NCBI GenBank assembly: GCA_009785865.1
Contig: WQVL01000014.1
Span: 1-44,443 of the forward strand
Reading direction: 5' to 3'
Source of the DNA: Oscillospiraceae bacterium
Lineage (GTDB): Bacteria > Bacillota > Clostridia > TANB77 > CAG-508
DNA: 44,443 nucleotides
Positions 8,238 to 17,472 of this stretch are shown here, in pieces. The position numbers and the translations under genes were made by a program. Every line of letters begins with the position of its first letter. Positions within the stretch are counted from its first letter, which is position 1. The notes beneath the pieces are model-generated. The model was not told the DNA's origin and did not search any database. It worked only from the letters and a program-made list of their open reading frames with translations.

Positions 8238-9527
8238 ATGTTAAATGTACAAATTCGTAGTATCAATCACTTAACAGGTGACCATATTACGAGAGCGGCA
8301 AAAGCGCATGACTCATTGTTCAAACGAACAGGGCTTGGCGCGAAAGACTGGACATGGTGGTTAGATGCGCCTAACACCTATGGTAGAACAAAGGAATATC
8401 GGCGCATAGGCACAACAGCCAAAGAGCTTCGGCGGGACTTTGATGTAATGGTAGTGGTTGGCATAGGAGGATCCTTTGCTGGCCCAAAGGCGGTCCAAGA
8501 ATTTGTAGAGGGGCCGTGGCGTAACCAAATAAGTGATTTCCCAGTGTATTATGTTGGTAATGACCTTAGCTCAGACAAACTGCATGATCTATATAAGATC
8601 TTGAAAGGCAAAAGAGTCTGCTGGGTAATTATTTCAAAATCTGGGACAACCACGGAGCCAGCAATGTCTCAAGAAGTGATTTACGATTTCCTTGTAAAGA
8701 ATTTTGGAGTAGCAAATGCTAATGCAAGCATGATAGCCATAACAGGCTATAGCGACAATAGCGATTTGTACAGACAAGCAAAGAAAAATGGCTGGAAGAT
8801 GTTCCAAATACCAGAAGACGCTGGTGGAAGGTATTCAGTTATGTCGGCAGTAGGCCTTCTTGCAATTGCATTTTCAGGATTGAGCATTGACGAATTCTTA
8901 GCCGGCGGAGCAGAGATGCTTCAAAAAGTGCAAGAGTTTGGAATTGATAATCCTCTTGTGCGGTATGTAATCTACAGGCATCAGCAATTTGAAGCCGGCA
9001 AACCTGTAGAGTTAATTTCTACAAATGATGAATATATCAGTATGTTCATCAAATGGGTTGTGCAGGTTATTGCGGAAACAGAAGGCAAAGAGGAAAAAGG
9101 TATTCTCCCTTATGAGATACTTTATTCTAGAGATGCGCATTCCCTTGAGCAGTTCCTTGTTGGAGGCAACAAGATATTCTTTGAGACTATGATTCATGTT
9201 TCACCAAAGAATCAAATCATCATGCCAGGGAATGATCCAGAAGCCCCAATGTATTACTTGAAGGGTAAGAGTTTTGAGTATGCGGACAAGGTAATGATGA
9301 AAGCTCTCAAGAAGGCACATCAGCAAAGTGGTATGGCAGTTGAAGACATTTATGACGTGCAAAAAACAGAACGCGATTGTGGTGCGCTCATGATGTTCTA
9401 TATGTGCGCGGCAGCAATGAGTGCGTATATGTATAGTGATACTATGCCACCGTTCACACAAGATGATGTCGAGTTCTACAAAAGATTTATGTTCCAAGGG
9501 CTTGGCAAACCAGGGTTTGTAGCCTAA
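8238..9527 (+). CDS. pgi: Glucose-6-phosphate isomerase (higher-GC island gene)
   Basis: Interconverts glucose-6-phosphate and fructose-6-phosphate in glycolysis. Motifs: GIGGSFAGPKAV, the sugar-phosphate SIS-fold segment VIISKSGTTTEPAM, DAGGRYSVMSAVGL and the C-terminal SRDAHSLEQFLVGGNK. About 429 residues. I chose the ATG at 8238 because the ribosome site GAGAGG touches the earlier ATG at 8229. GC content and codon use (CGC, GCG, GGC) differ sharply from the neighbours. It contains in-frame CGG codons (TAT CGG CGC, CTT CGG CGG GAC, GTG CGG TAT) that must mean arginine; a +1 step at the first would reach a stop at once. It has its own promoter and terminator and looks like a recent import. 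Confidence 0.93.
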   Translation: MLNVQIRSINHLTGDHITRAAKAHDSLFKRTGLGAKDWTWWLDAPNTYGRTKEYRRIGTTAKELRRDFDVMVVVGIGGSFAGPKAVQEFVEGPWRNQISDFPVYYVGNDLSSDKLHDLYKILKGKRVCWVIISKSGTTTEPAMSQEVIYDFLVKNFGVANANASMIAITGYSDNSDLYRQAKKNGWKMFQIPEDAGGRYSVMSAVGLLAIAFSGLSIDEFLAGGAEMLQKVQEFGIDNPLVRYVIYRHQQFEAGKPVELISTNDEYISMFIKWVVQVIAETEGKEEKGILPYEILYSRDAHSLEQFLVGGNKIFFETMIHVSPKNQIIMPGNDPEAPMYYLKGKSFEYADKVMMKALKKAHQQSGMAVEDIYDVQKTERDCGALMMFYMCAAAMSAYMYSDTMPPFTQDDVEFYKRFMFQGLGKPGFVA

Positions 9528-9566
9528 GAGTTGTAGCTTAATTAATTTTATCCAAGCAGATTTAAT

Positions 9567-9600
9567 GTGGCAGGGAATTTTTCCCTGCCACGTGCTTTTT
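9567..9600 (+). terminator. Terminator of pgi
   Basis: Perfect 10-bp stem GTGGCAGGGA/TCCCTGCCAC, then GTGC and a T run. Confidence 0.85.
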
Positions 9601-9613
9601 AATCATTTAAACC

Positions 9614-9642
9614 TTGACAGCTTGACTTAATAAAGGTAAAAT
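9614..9642 (+). promoter_or_regulatory. Sigma-A promoter of rny
   Basis: TTGACA (9614-9619), 17 bp, TAAAAT (9637-9642), about 105 nt before the ATG. Confidence 0.65.
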
Positions 9643-9749
9643 GGAATGGTACAGAAATTTTAAATATATTCTAGGAAAAATTAAAGATATATTTATATAT
9701 ATAAATCTGAACATTGAAAATTAAAATAAAGAAAAGGTGTGATTTGATT

Positions 9750-11292
9750 ATGGAAATACTAATTGGTATTGTCACCTTTCTTATCTCATCAGCTGTAATG
9801 ATACCTGTGGGTATGGTAATAAGAAAGAAAGCAGCTGAGTCTAAAATAGCAGGAGCAGAAAGCGAAGCTAAAAGAATATTAGATAGCGCAAAGAAAGACG
9901 CTGAAAATGCAAGAAAAGAAGAAGTTTTAAGAGCTAAAGAAGAAGCTTTAAAAGCGAGGAATGAGTTAGATAAAGAGATTAAAGAGAGAAGAAATGACAT
10001 ACAAGTAAAAGAGAACAGATTAATGCAGAAAGAGGAGACAATAGAAAAACGTTCTGAAATGTTTGAACGTAAAGAAAAAGACCTAGACAAGAAGTATCAA
10101 GAATTAGATAATAAAAAGAAAAATCTAGAAGAACTACAAAACAAGCAAATGCAAGAGTTACAAAGAATTTCAGGATTATCTAAAGATGAGGCAAAGAGCA
10201 TTCTTCTAGAACAACTTGATAGAACTTTAGGAGATGAAAAGGCAGTTTTAATTAAAGAGGCAGAAAACAAAGTAAAAGACGAAGTAAGGAAAAGTTCAAG
10301 AGAAATGCTTGCATATGCAATTCAAAAATGTGCAGCAGATCATACATCTGAAACAACAGTATCAGTTGTGGCACTTCCAAATGATGATATGAAAGGTAGA
10401 ATCATAGGAAGAGAAGGAAGAAACATTAAAGCTTTAGAGACACTAACAGGAATTGATTTAATAATTGATGATACTCCAGAAGCAGTTATTTTATCAGGGT
10501 TTGATCCTTTAAGAAGAGAGGTAGCAAAAATAGCTTTAGAAAAACTTATTGAAGACCGGAAGAATTCATCCAGCTAAGATAGAAGAAATGGTAGAGAAAG
10601 CTAAAGAAGAAGTAGAAGCTACTATAAAGCAAGAAGGAGAAAGGGCACTGTTAGAAACAGGAGTACATGGACTTAATGGAGACATAGTAAAATTACTAGG
10701 AAAACTAAGATATAGGACAAGTTATGGACAAAATGTTCTAAATCATTCAATAGAAGTTTCAAACCTAGCTAGAATTATGGCTGAGGAATTAGGATTAGAC
10801 CCTAAAATAGCTAGACGTGCAGGATTACTACACGATATAGGTAAAGCTTTAGACCATGATATGGAAGGAACTCATGTAGAAATAGGGGTAGACATCCTTA
10901 AAAAATACAAAGAAAATGAAGCAGTACTAAACGCGGTAGAGGCGCATCATGAAGATGTAGCACCTAAAACGCTAGAAGCAGTTCTAATACAGGCAGCAGA
11001 TGCAATATCAGCATCAAGACCAGGAGCAAGAAGAGAAACTCTAGAAACATACATAAAGAGATTAGAAAAACTAGAAGAAATTGCAGACTCATTTGAAGGG
11101 GTAGAAAAATCATTTGCTATACAAGCTGGTAGAGAAGTAAGGTTAATAGTAAAACCTGAAAAAATATCAGATAATGAAATGATAGTTATGGCAAGAGATG
11201 TAGCTAAAAAAGTAGAAGCAGAAATGGAATATCCGGGTCAAATAAAAGTAAACGCAATAAGAGAAACTAGAGCAATAGAATACGCTAAATAA
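9750..11292 (+). CDS. rny: Ribonuclease Y (one CGGA +1 site)
   Basis: Membrane-anchored endoribonuclease that starts mRNA decay. Order: N-terminal transmembrane helix (residues 1-24), long charged coiled coil (about 25-190), KH domain ([15 protein letters not shown]) and HD domain ([20 protein letters not shown]). The standard frame stops at 10577, inside the most conserved stretch. Reading CGGA at 10557-10560 as glycine gives [16 protein letters not shown], the exact family signature, and 513 residues in total. I chose the ATG at 9750 (MEILIGIV) behind AAAGGTG over an earlier in-frame start, because family members begin with the membrane helix. Confidence 0.97.
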
Positions 11293-11336
11293 TGGACAAG
11301 ATGGTCTCATAAAATAGAAATAAGGAGATGAAGAAG

Positions 11337-11654
11337 ATGATTATTGTAACGACTGAAAATGTACCAGGTAAAAAAACTGTTGCGCATTGTGGATTTTGCA
11401 CAGGATCAACTGTACGTGCAAAGCATATTGGTAAAGACATACTAGCAGGATTTAAGACAATAGTAGGTGGAGAAATTAAAGTCTATACAGAAGTATTAAC
11501 TGAAGCAAGAAAAATTGCAATTAGCAGAATGGTTGAAGAAGCAGAAGCTCTTGGAGCAAATGCTATAACAGCATTAAGAATGACTACATCTAATGTTATG
11601 GATGGAGCTAGTGAAATTATGGCTTATGGAACAGCAGTTAAAGTTGAAGACTAA
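11337..11654 (+). CDS. YbjQ/UPF0145 family protein
   Basis: 105 residues from the ATG at 11337 (MIIVTTENVPGKKTVAH); the ATG at 11328 lies too close to AAGGAG to be used. The glycine-rich core GKDILAGFKTIVGGEI and the tail GANAITALRMTTSNV identify the YbjQ (DUF74) family of pentameric putative heavy-metal-binding proteins. It lies 44 nt behind rny without a terminator between and is probably co-transcribed. Confidence 0.8.
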   Translation: MIIVTTENVPGKKTVAHCGFCTGSTVRAKHIGKDILAGFKTIVGGEIKVYTEVLTEARKIAISRMVEEAEALGANAITALRMTTSNVMDGASEIMAYGTAVKVED

Positions 11655-11677
11655 ACAAATAAGTATAATAATAAAGG

Positions 11678-11711
11678 AATGGATGAGAAGTAAACGCTCA
11701 TCCATTTTTTT
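11678..11711 (+). terminator. Terminator of rny-ybjQ
   Basis: AATGGATGAG pairs with CTCATCCATT around a 9-nt loop, then seven T. Confidence 0.85.
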
Positions 11712-11738
11712 GCAAAAATGCACAAAATATGGTATAAT
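11710..11738 (+). promoter_or_regulatory. Sigma-A promoter of small island gene
   Basis: TTGCAA (11710-11715), 17 bp, TATAAT (11733-11738). It abuts the T run of the preceding terminator. Confidence 0.75.
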
Positions 11739-11789
11739 TATGTTAATACGCCACAAAGAGTGAGCGATAAAAAAATTGGAGGTTATAAC

Positions 11790-12095
11790 ATGAAAAGAAC
11801 GTTTGAAATTCTACTTCCTGGTGATGAAGTAACCACGACGAGTGAGAGTGTATTGCTTCAGCTCGCATATGAACTGGAGGAGGGGAAAATTGAAAAATCT
11901 CGGATAAGGGCAGAACGGCAAGTGTTTTTAGGCCCATATGCCACAGAAGCTGATGTGGAAAGAAAACTCGCAGTCATAAGAGAAGCGCAAACAGGTGGTC
12001 AAGGCTTTGGGCGGCGGCGTGAATTGAAAGCTTATGCAAGGTTAAACCACGATAGGAGCTTTTCACTTTATTGGTGTTCGTATTGGATAATTTGA
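11790..12095 (+). CDS. Small protein of unknown function (island gene)
   Basis: 101 residues from the ATG at 11790 behind TTGGAGG. It starts MKRTFEILLPGDEVTTTSES, then a helical, charged middle (LQLAYELEEGKIEKSRIRAE) and ends YWCSYWII. I do not recognise a family. It has four in-frame CGG codons (including TCT CGG ATA and GGG CGG CGG CGT); a +1 step at the first would give TAA at the next codon. So, as in pgi, CGG must be plain arginine here or the gene is not translated through. Higher GC than its neighbours, own promoter and terminator. Confidence 0.6.
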   Translation: MKRTFEILLPGDEVTTTSESVLLQLAYELEEGKIEKSRIRAERQVFLGPYATEADVERKLAVIREAQTGGQGFGRRRELKAYARLNHDRSFSLYWCSYWII

Positions 12096-12117
12096 AGCTA
12101 TTCTCCTTTAAGTTAAG

Positions 12118-12169
12118 AACAACTCTGCTACATAAATTCGAATGAATTGTGTAGCAGGGTTGTTTTTTT
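12118..12169 (+). terminator. Long terminator
   Basis: AACAACTCTGCTAC pairs with GTAGCAGGGTTGTT (one G-U), with a further ATTCGAAT loop hairpin inside, and seven T follow. Confidence 0.85.
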
Positions 12170-12193
12170 GTATTAAAATGAATGAAAACTTAA

Positions 12194-12222
12194 TTGTAAA
12201 ATATGAGTGAGTGGTATATAAT
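12194..12222 (+). promoter_or_regulatory. Sigma-A promoter of ymdB
   Basis: TTGTAA (12194-12199), 17 bp, TATAAT (12217-12222). Confidence 0.75.
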
Positions 12223-12268
12223 AAGTCTTAGATAAACTTTCAAATAACTAAAGAGAGGATGATTGCTT

Positions 12269-13043
12269 TTGAAGATTTTAATAATTGGAGATATTATAGG
12301 AGAGATTGGAGTAAAGAAAGTAGAAGAAGTTCTACCAAAATTGAAACAAGAGCATGGGATAGATTTTGTAATTGCAAATGGAGAAAATAGTGCAGAGGGA
12401 ATGGGGATAAATGCTAAAATATTTAATAACCTTATGAACATGGGAGTACATGTTGTTACTATGGGTAACCATACATGGGGTAAAAAAGATATTTTTAATA
12501 TACTAGATGATACTAGACTTATAAGGCCAGCAAACTATCCTAAAGGTGTACCAGGTAACGGATATGGAGTATATGAAGTTAATGGTAAGAAAATAGCTGT
12601 AGTAAATTTAATTGGAAGAGTAGATATGGGTGTTCTATCGGAGAATCCTTTTATAGAAATGGAAAAAATATTGGAAGAGCTAAAAAATAGGGCAGATATG
12701 ATAATAGTAGACTTTCACGCAGAGGCAACAGCAGAAAAAATAGCAATGAGTTATTTAGTAGATGGTAAAGTAACATGCCTTTTTGGAACGCATACACATG
12801 TTCCAACAGCAGATGAAGAAGTATTAGAGGGAGGGACCGCATATATTACGGATATACGGAATGACGGGTCCTAAGAAGTCTGTTATAGGGATGGAAGTAG
12901 AGGCGTCGATAAAAAGATTTGTGACGTCTTTACCTGAAAGATATAAGGTGGCGATAGACAGTGAAGTTGTACTTAATGGATGTATATTAGAAGTAAATGA
13001 TGATAATGGTCGAGCAATGAAGATAGAGAGGATAAAGGCATAA
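12269..13043 (+). CDS. ymdB: YmdB metallophosphoesterase, 2',3'-cAMP phosphodiesterase (one CGGA +1 site)
   Basis: Calcineurin-like phosphodiesterase needed for biofilm and development decisions in Bacillus. Metal-binding motifs: IGDIIGEIG, ANGENSAEGMG, MGNHTWGKKD, VDFHAEATAEK and GTHTHVPTADEE. I start at TTG 12269 (read MKILIIGDI), 10 nt after AGAGAGG. The standard frame ends at 12874. Reading CGGA at 12857-12860 as glycine restores YITDIGMTGPKKSVIGM, the conserved C-terminal signature, and gives 257 residues. rny and ymdB are neighbours in many Firmicutes; here two unrelated units separate them. Confidence 0.94.
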
Positions 13044-13206
13044 TGCCAAGGCAAATGTTGTCGAATTAAGGCGATGGAAACTTCCTGTTTTTACCAAAAC
13101 AATATAGACATTTTTTCCCAGATATATTATAACTATAAAATAAGAGTAACACATGAAGTAAAAAATATGGTTACAATATTAGTTTTAATTTTAAAAGGAG
13201 GAAAAA

Positions 13207-13470
13207 ATGGAAGTCTTAAAAATTTCGTCAAAGTCAAACCCAAACTCAGTAGCAGGAGCAATAGCAGGATTGGTAAAAGAAAATAGCAGAGCAGAAATGC
13301 AAGCAATCGGTGCAGGAGCACTAAATCAAGCGGTGAAAGCAGTAGCAATAGCTAGAGGATTTGTGGCACCAGCAGGGGTAGACCTAATATGCATACCAGC
13401 TTTCGCAGAAGTTGAGGTAGAAGGCGAAAACAGAACAGGTATGAAACTTATTATAGAGACTAGAAAATAA
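13207..13470 (+). CDS. spoVS: Stage V sporulation protein S
   Basis: 87 residues, nearly identical in layout to SpoVS throughout sporulating bacteria (MEVLKISSKSNPNSVAGAIA, then RGFVAPAGVDLICIPAF). An ALBA-like fold that affects asymmetric septation and coat assembly. The ATG follows AAAAGGAGG. It lies behind ymdB with 163 nt between, so it may have its own promoter, which I could not define. Confidence 0.95.
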   Translation: MEVLKISSKSNPNSVAGAIAGLVKENSRAEMQAIGAGALNQAVKAVAIARGFVAPAGVDLICIPAFAEVEVEGENRTGMKLIIETRK

Positions 13471-13506
13471 TTTTGTGTAATATGTGCATAATATGAATAG
13501 AATAAT

Positions 13507-13535
13507 GGGGGCTAATTTAATATAGCCTCTTTTTG
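13507..13535 (+). terminator. Terminator of spoVS
   Basis: GGGGCTA pairs with TAGCCTC around an A/T loop, followed by five T. Confidence 0.7.
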
Positions 13536-13579
13536 TTTGTTTTAATGGAGTATGAATACATAAAGGAAGTGATGAGATT

Positions 13580-15146
13580 TTGCGAATAAATTGGATAAAG
13601 CATGTTTTTTTTACAGTTATAATTGTACTTATAGGTATAGCGATATATTATTTATATGGAGATCAGGATGAAAGGACTGAAGTATTAGCAGCGACTAGAA
13701 GAGAAGAAAATATAGTATCTGAGTTTAGCATAGGAATATCAGGTTACGACACAATTAATCCAATACTAAGTAGTAGCAGAGATATTCAATATATAAGTAA
13801 GCTAATTTACCGATCGCTCTTAAGAGTAACTCCTGAATTTAGGATAGAAAATGATCTGGTACTGGAGTGGTCTAGACTAAATAATCAAGCTTACTTAATC
13901 AGAATACAAGAAGGTATACATTGGCATGATGGTACCCTACTTACAGGTCATGATGTAAAATTCACGATTGATGGAATAAAGAATCTGCAAGTGAATTCAA
14001 TATATAGGGAAAACGTACAATATATATCTAGAGTAGAGGTCATAGATGATTATCTTATACGAATAGATTTAGATAGAGAAGTTCCCTTTTTTGAGTATAT
14101 GCTGACATTTCCTATATTATCAAGAGAAGCATATAACGAATATACATTGGAAAGCAAAGAAGAATTGCCCGTAGGAACAGGTGAGTATAGGATTGCTGAA
14201 ATGAATGAGAGTGTAATTGTATTAGAAAGGGATACAGTGGCGGATAGGGTTGATACTAATAGACGGGTATAGATTTCAGCCTCCTACAAGAATAGAAATA
14301 AAGATATATGAGGAAGCTGCAGAGTTATACAATAACTTATCAAGAGAAAATATAGATTTTATAAATACTACAAATATATACTATGAAAACTATATTGGAT
14401 TAATTGGTTTTAATAGTCGCAGAGCTCCTGGCAGAGAATTTGATTATTTAGCCATTAATACTAGCCATAGGTTACTTTCTAATCAGGAGTTAAGAAGAGC
14501 ATTAAATTATGCGATTGATAAAGAGAGTTTAGTTCATAATGTGTTTAAAAATAATTATATTGTAAGTAGCTTTCCATTAGCTTATGGAAGTTATCTTTAC
14601 AATAGTGAAGATATAGAGAATGATCACAATATTAATAAAGCAAGGAGGATATTAGAAGATAATGGATGGTCAAACGGATTAGAGTTTGAGTTATTGGTGA
14701 ATGAAAATGATATATATAGGATATATATTGCTGAACTTATAAAAATGCAATTACAAGAGGTCGGTATTACTATTAATGTAAGAAGAGTGGATGACTATAC
14801 TTTTGAAAGATATCTTGAATACAAAAATTATGAGATGCTTTTAACTGGGAGTATACTTCCTTTGTACCCAGATCTTAATAGCTTTTTCGGGGAGGGAAAT
14901 ATATTTAACTACTATAATGAAGAAGTTATTGATTTATTAATATCAATAAATAGTATAAAAGATCCAAATATACTTAAAGAAAAGTATGGGAGAATAATAG
15001 AAATATACAATGAAGAAATGCCATTTATAAGTCTTTATTTTAATGCAAATATTATAATATCAAACAATAGTCTTAGAGGGAATATAGTGCACAATTGGCA
15101 CAATATACTTTATAATATTCATACATGGCATATAGTGCACAATTAA
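13580..15146 (+). CDS. Family 5 peptide-binding protein, membrane anchored (one CGGG +1 site)
   Basis: SBP_bac_5 (OppA/DppA-type) substrate-binding protein. It starts at TTG 13580 behind AAGGAAG. Residues 5-27 form an uncleaved-looking membrane anchor, with no lipobox cysteine. Family features are YDTINPILSSSRDIQYISKL, the WHDGTLLTGHDVKFT signature and, in the second half, LRRALNYAIDKESLV. The standard frame stops at 14272. Reading CGGG at 14264-14267 as glycine joins the two lobes (TNRGYRFQPPTRIEIKIYE) into 521 residues, normal for the family. No permease or ATPase genes follow. The 3' end carries a short direct repeat (ATAGTGCACAATT twice). Confidence 0.9.
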
Positions 15147-15210
15147 AAATTTTACAAAAAGACTATGCAGATGGTCTGTATGTGATATACTAAAAAAGGA
15201 GTTGATTAAA

Positions 15211-15438
15211 ATGAATGTAAAGGAGTTAGCTATTAAAGCTATTAATGAGCTACCAGAAGAAGCAACAATAAAAGAGGTTGTTGAAGCAGTTCAAAAGGTT
15301 TATGATAACTTGTATGCTATGGAGTTGAAGGTAGCAGTAGAGAGAGGGCTAGATGATATAAGAAAAGGGAGAGTCATGTCATTAGAAGAAGCAAGAGCAT
15401 GTAGCCTAAGAGAGCTGGATGAAAAATATGAATATTGA
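15211..15438 (+). CDS. Antitoxin of a ParE-type pair
   Basis: 75 residues from the ATG at 15211, 9 nt after AAGGAG. Helical and acidic, with AMELKVAVERGLDDIRKGRV, a stretch common in small RelB/ParD-like antitoxins that dock to ParE. It overlaps the toxin ORF by 20 nt. DNA-binding fold not certain. Confidence 0.65.
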   Translation: MNVKELAIKAINELPEEATIKEVVEAVQKVYDNLYAMELKVAVERGLDDIRKGRVMSLEEARACSLRELDEKYEY

Positions 15439-15733
15439 AATAAGTGATAGAGCTAGAAAAGAAATTAATGAAATTGCTAGTTATATTGCTAAAGATTCTA
15501 TATATTATGCGAAGAAGACAGTTAACGAAATTTATGACAGAATTATTAGTCTTGGAACTGGTATTTATATGGGGAGAAAAGTTCCGGAACTAAATGATGA
15601 TACTATTCATGAATTGTTATATAAGAATTACAGAATTATATTTGAAATAAAAGAAAATGATATAAAGATAGCAAAAGTAATAACTATATTTCACAGTTCA
15701 AGAGAATTTGAGAATGCATATAAATCTAAATAA
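15419..15733 (+). CDS. ParE/RelE-family toxin
   Basis: 104 residues (101 if the second ATG at 15428 is used). Opens with IEISDRARKEINEIASYIAK, the first strand and helix pair of ParE. It contains VPELNDDTIHELLYKNYRIIF and ends IFHSSREFENAYKS. ParE-type toxins act on gyrase and RelE-type on ribosomes; the sequence alone does not decide. Overlap with the upstream antitoxin suggests coupled translation. Confidence 0.75.
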   Translation: MKNMNIEISDRARKEINEIASYIAKDSIYYAKKTVNEIYDRIISLGTGIYMGRKVPELNDDTIHELLYKNYRIIFEIKENDIKIAKVITIFHSSREFENAYKSK

Positions 15734-15803
15734 TTTTTAATCTGAAATTTTATTCTAAACAATAATTATCCAAAATAGAAAATTAAAAAAATTAAAAAAA
15801 TGC

Positions 15804-15850
15804 TTGACAAAGAAAAATTATGCTATATAATAAAACCAAACAAACGTTTT
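15804..15850 (+). promoter_or_regulatory. recA promoter with probable LexA box
   Basis: TTGACA (15804-15809), 16 bp, TATAAT (15826-15831). Just downstream lies AAAC-N4-GTTT (15838-15849), which resembles the firmicute SOS box GAAC-N4-GTTC. This suggests LexA repression. Confidence 0.65.
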
Positions 15851-15890
15851 GAACAAATGAATCAATATTAATTTAAAGGAGAGAGAAATT

Positions 15891-16961
15891 ATGAGTAACG
15901 AAAGTGAAGGAAAGAGAAAAGCATTGGAGATGGCACTAGGACAAATTGAGAAACAATTTGGTAAAGGATCAATAATGAAACTTGGTGAATTTCAAGAAAT
16001 GAATGTAGAGTCAATCCCGACAGGAGCATTGAATTTAGATATAGCTTTAGGAATAGGCGGTATACCTAAAGGAAGGATAATAGAAATATTCGGACCAGAA
16101 TCTTCTGGTAAAACAACACTTGCACTACATATAATAGCAGAAGCACAAAAAGCAGGAGGAGAAGCAGCATTTATAGATGCAGAGCATGCATTAGATCCAG
16201 TATATGCTAAACGTTTAGGAGTAGATATAGATAACTTAATAGTTGCACAACCAGATACAGGAGAACAAGCACTAGAAATAGCAGAAGCTTTAACAAGAAG
16301 TGGAGCAGTTGATATAATAGTAGTCGACTCTGTTGCAGCATTAGTTCCAAAAGCAGAAATAGATGGAGATATGGGAGATAGTCATGTAGGACTTCAAGCA
16401 AGACTTATGTCACAAGCATTAAGAAAATTAGCAGGTATTATAAACAAATCTAAAACATCTGTAATTTTTATTAACCAATTAAGAGAAAAAGTTGGAATTA
16501 TGTTTGGAAATCCTGAAACAACACCTGGAGGAAGAGCACTTAAATTTTATTCTTCAGTAAGATTAGATATTAGACAAATAGAAAAAATTAAACAAGATGG
16601 AGAAATGGTAGCAAGTAGAGCAAGAGTAAAAGTAATAAAAAACAAAGTAGCTCCACCATTTAGAGAAGCAGAAATAGATATTGTATACGGAAAAGGGATA
16701 TCAAGATCAGGAAACATATTAGACCTAGCGGTTAATTTAGAATTTGTAGAAAAAAGTGGAGCATGGTTTAGTTATGAAGGTAATAAAATAGGACAAGGTA
16801 GAGAAAATGCAAAAATACATTTAGAGGAGCATCCAGAATTAATGGATGAGCTAGAAGAAAAAATAAGAGATAACTTTTCACAAGCTTTTGAAAAAAGTTT
16901 AATTGATGGACAACCACTTGATGAAGAAGATGATGATGAAGAGTTAGAAGAAAAAGAATAA
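15891..16961 (+). CDS. recA: Recombinase RecA
   Basis: 356 residues. ATP-dependent strand-exchange protein for recombination repair and the SOS response. Walker [29 protein letters not shown], Walker [17 protein letters not shown], loop L2 region [18 protein letters not shown]. The tail is strongly acidic ([12 protein letters not shown]). No in-frame CGG occurs; the gene reads straight through. ATG behind AAAGGAGAG. Confidence 0.98.
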   Translation: MSNESEGKRKALEMALGQIEKQFGKGSIMKLGEFQEMNVESIPTGALNLDIALGIGGIPKGRIIEIFGPESSGKTTLALHIIAEAQKAGGEAAFIDAEHALDPVYAKRLGVDIDNLIVAQPDTGEQALEIAEALTRSGAVDIIVVDSVAALVPKAEIDGDMGDSHVGLQARLMSQALRKLAGIINKSKTSVIFINQLREKVGIMFGNPETTPGGRALKFYSSVRLDIRQIEKIKQDGEMVASRARVKVIKNKVAPPFREAEIDIVYGKGISRSGNILDLAVNLEFVEKSGAWFSYEGNKIGQGRENAKIHLEEHPELMDELEEKIRDNFSQAFEKSLIDGQPLDEEDDDEELEEKE

Positions 16962-16968
16962 TACATAA
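16938..16968 (+). repeat. recA 3'-end repeat, copy 1
   Basis: 31 nt covering the last codons of recA (EELEEKE, stop) and seven following bases. It is identical to 20173-20203, 3.2 kb downstream. Confidence 0.9.
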
Positions 16969-16972
16969 GAGG

Positions 16973-17008
16973 CGGCAAATAATTCAGATGAATATTTGCC
17001 GTTTTTTT
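16973..17008 (+). terminator. Terminator of recA
   Basis: CGGCAAAT pairs with ATTTGCCG, with loop AATTCAGATGAAT, followed by seven T. Confidence 0.85.
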
Positions 17009-17051
17009 AAATAAGCCGATACTGCTTGCTCAGTGGGAGATTCAAATAATA

Positions 17052-17453
17052 TTAGGTGGGTTTAATAAGATTGTTGTGATTAATCATTTCTCTATATTTT
17101 AATATGTTTTGCTCTCTTGCTTGTATAGATTTTTTTAGTGTAGCTATTTGAGAATCAAACAACTGACTTAGTTTCTGAATATCCTCTTGTGATAAATCTT
17201 TTTCAGATATATCGCCATTTCGATACTGCTTTTGTAGTTTTAATAATAAAGTATCCTCATTTTCTATATTTGTTATATAGTTACGAAAAGCAGAATCTGT
17301 ATGAATAGTAGCTTCTGTTGATAGTTCTTCAAAAGAAGTTTCTGGAATAGGAGAATCTCTTTTAAATAGTTTTAAAAGAGATGTTTTTATTCTATGAAAT
17401 AATCCGTTTTTTGAAGTTACTGTTAAATTTTTTTCACATATATTTTCTTCCAT
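17052..17453 (-). CDS. Unknown protein, partner of the leucine-rich-repeat gene
   Basis: 133 residues, no signal peptide. A basic segment (FHRIKTSLLKLFKRD) is followed by a helical C-terminal half (SQLFDSQIATLKKSIQAREQ) that looks like a coiled coil. It lies 19 nt downstream of the large LRR gene on the same strand and is probably co-transcribed. No recognised family. Low GC and no CGG codons, like the native genes. Both genes lie inside the interval bordered by the duplicated recA tail. Confidence 0.6.
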   Translation of the reverse strand: MEENICEKNLTVTSKNGLFHRIKTSLLKLFKRDSPIPETSFEELSTEATIHTDSAFRNYITNIENEDTLLLKLQKQYRNGDISEKDLSQEDIQKLSQLFDSQIATLKKSIQAREQNILKYREMINHNNLIKPT

Positions 17454-17472
17454 TTTTCCTCCATAATCTGAG

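Noticed and set aside
9201-9497. Antisense ORFs inside pgi and other genes
   Set aside because: They lack ribosome sites and recognisable sequence and are explained by the codon structure of the sense gene.
13074-13286. ORF overlapping the start of spoVS in another frame
   Set aside because: No family features; the overlapping spoVS frame is conserved and has a strong ribosome site.
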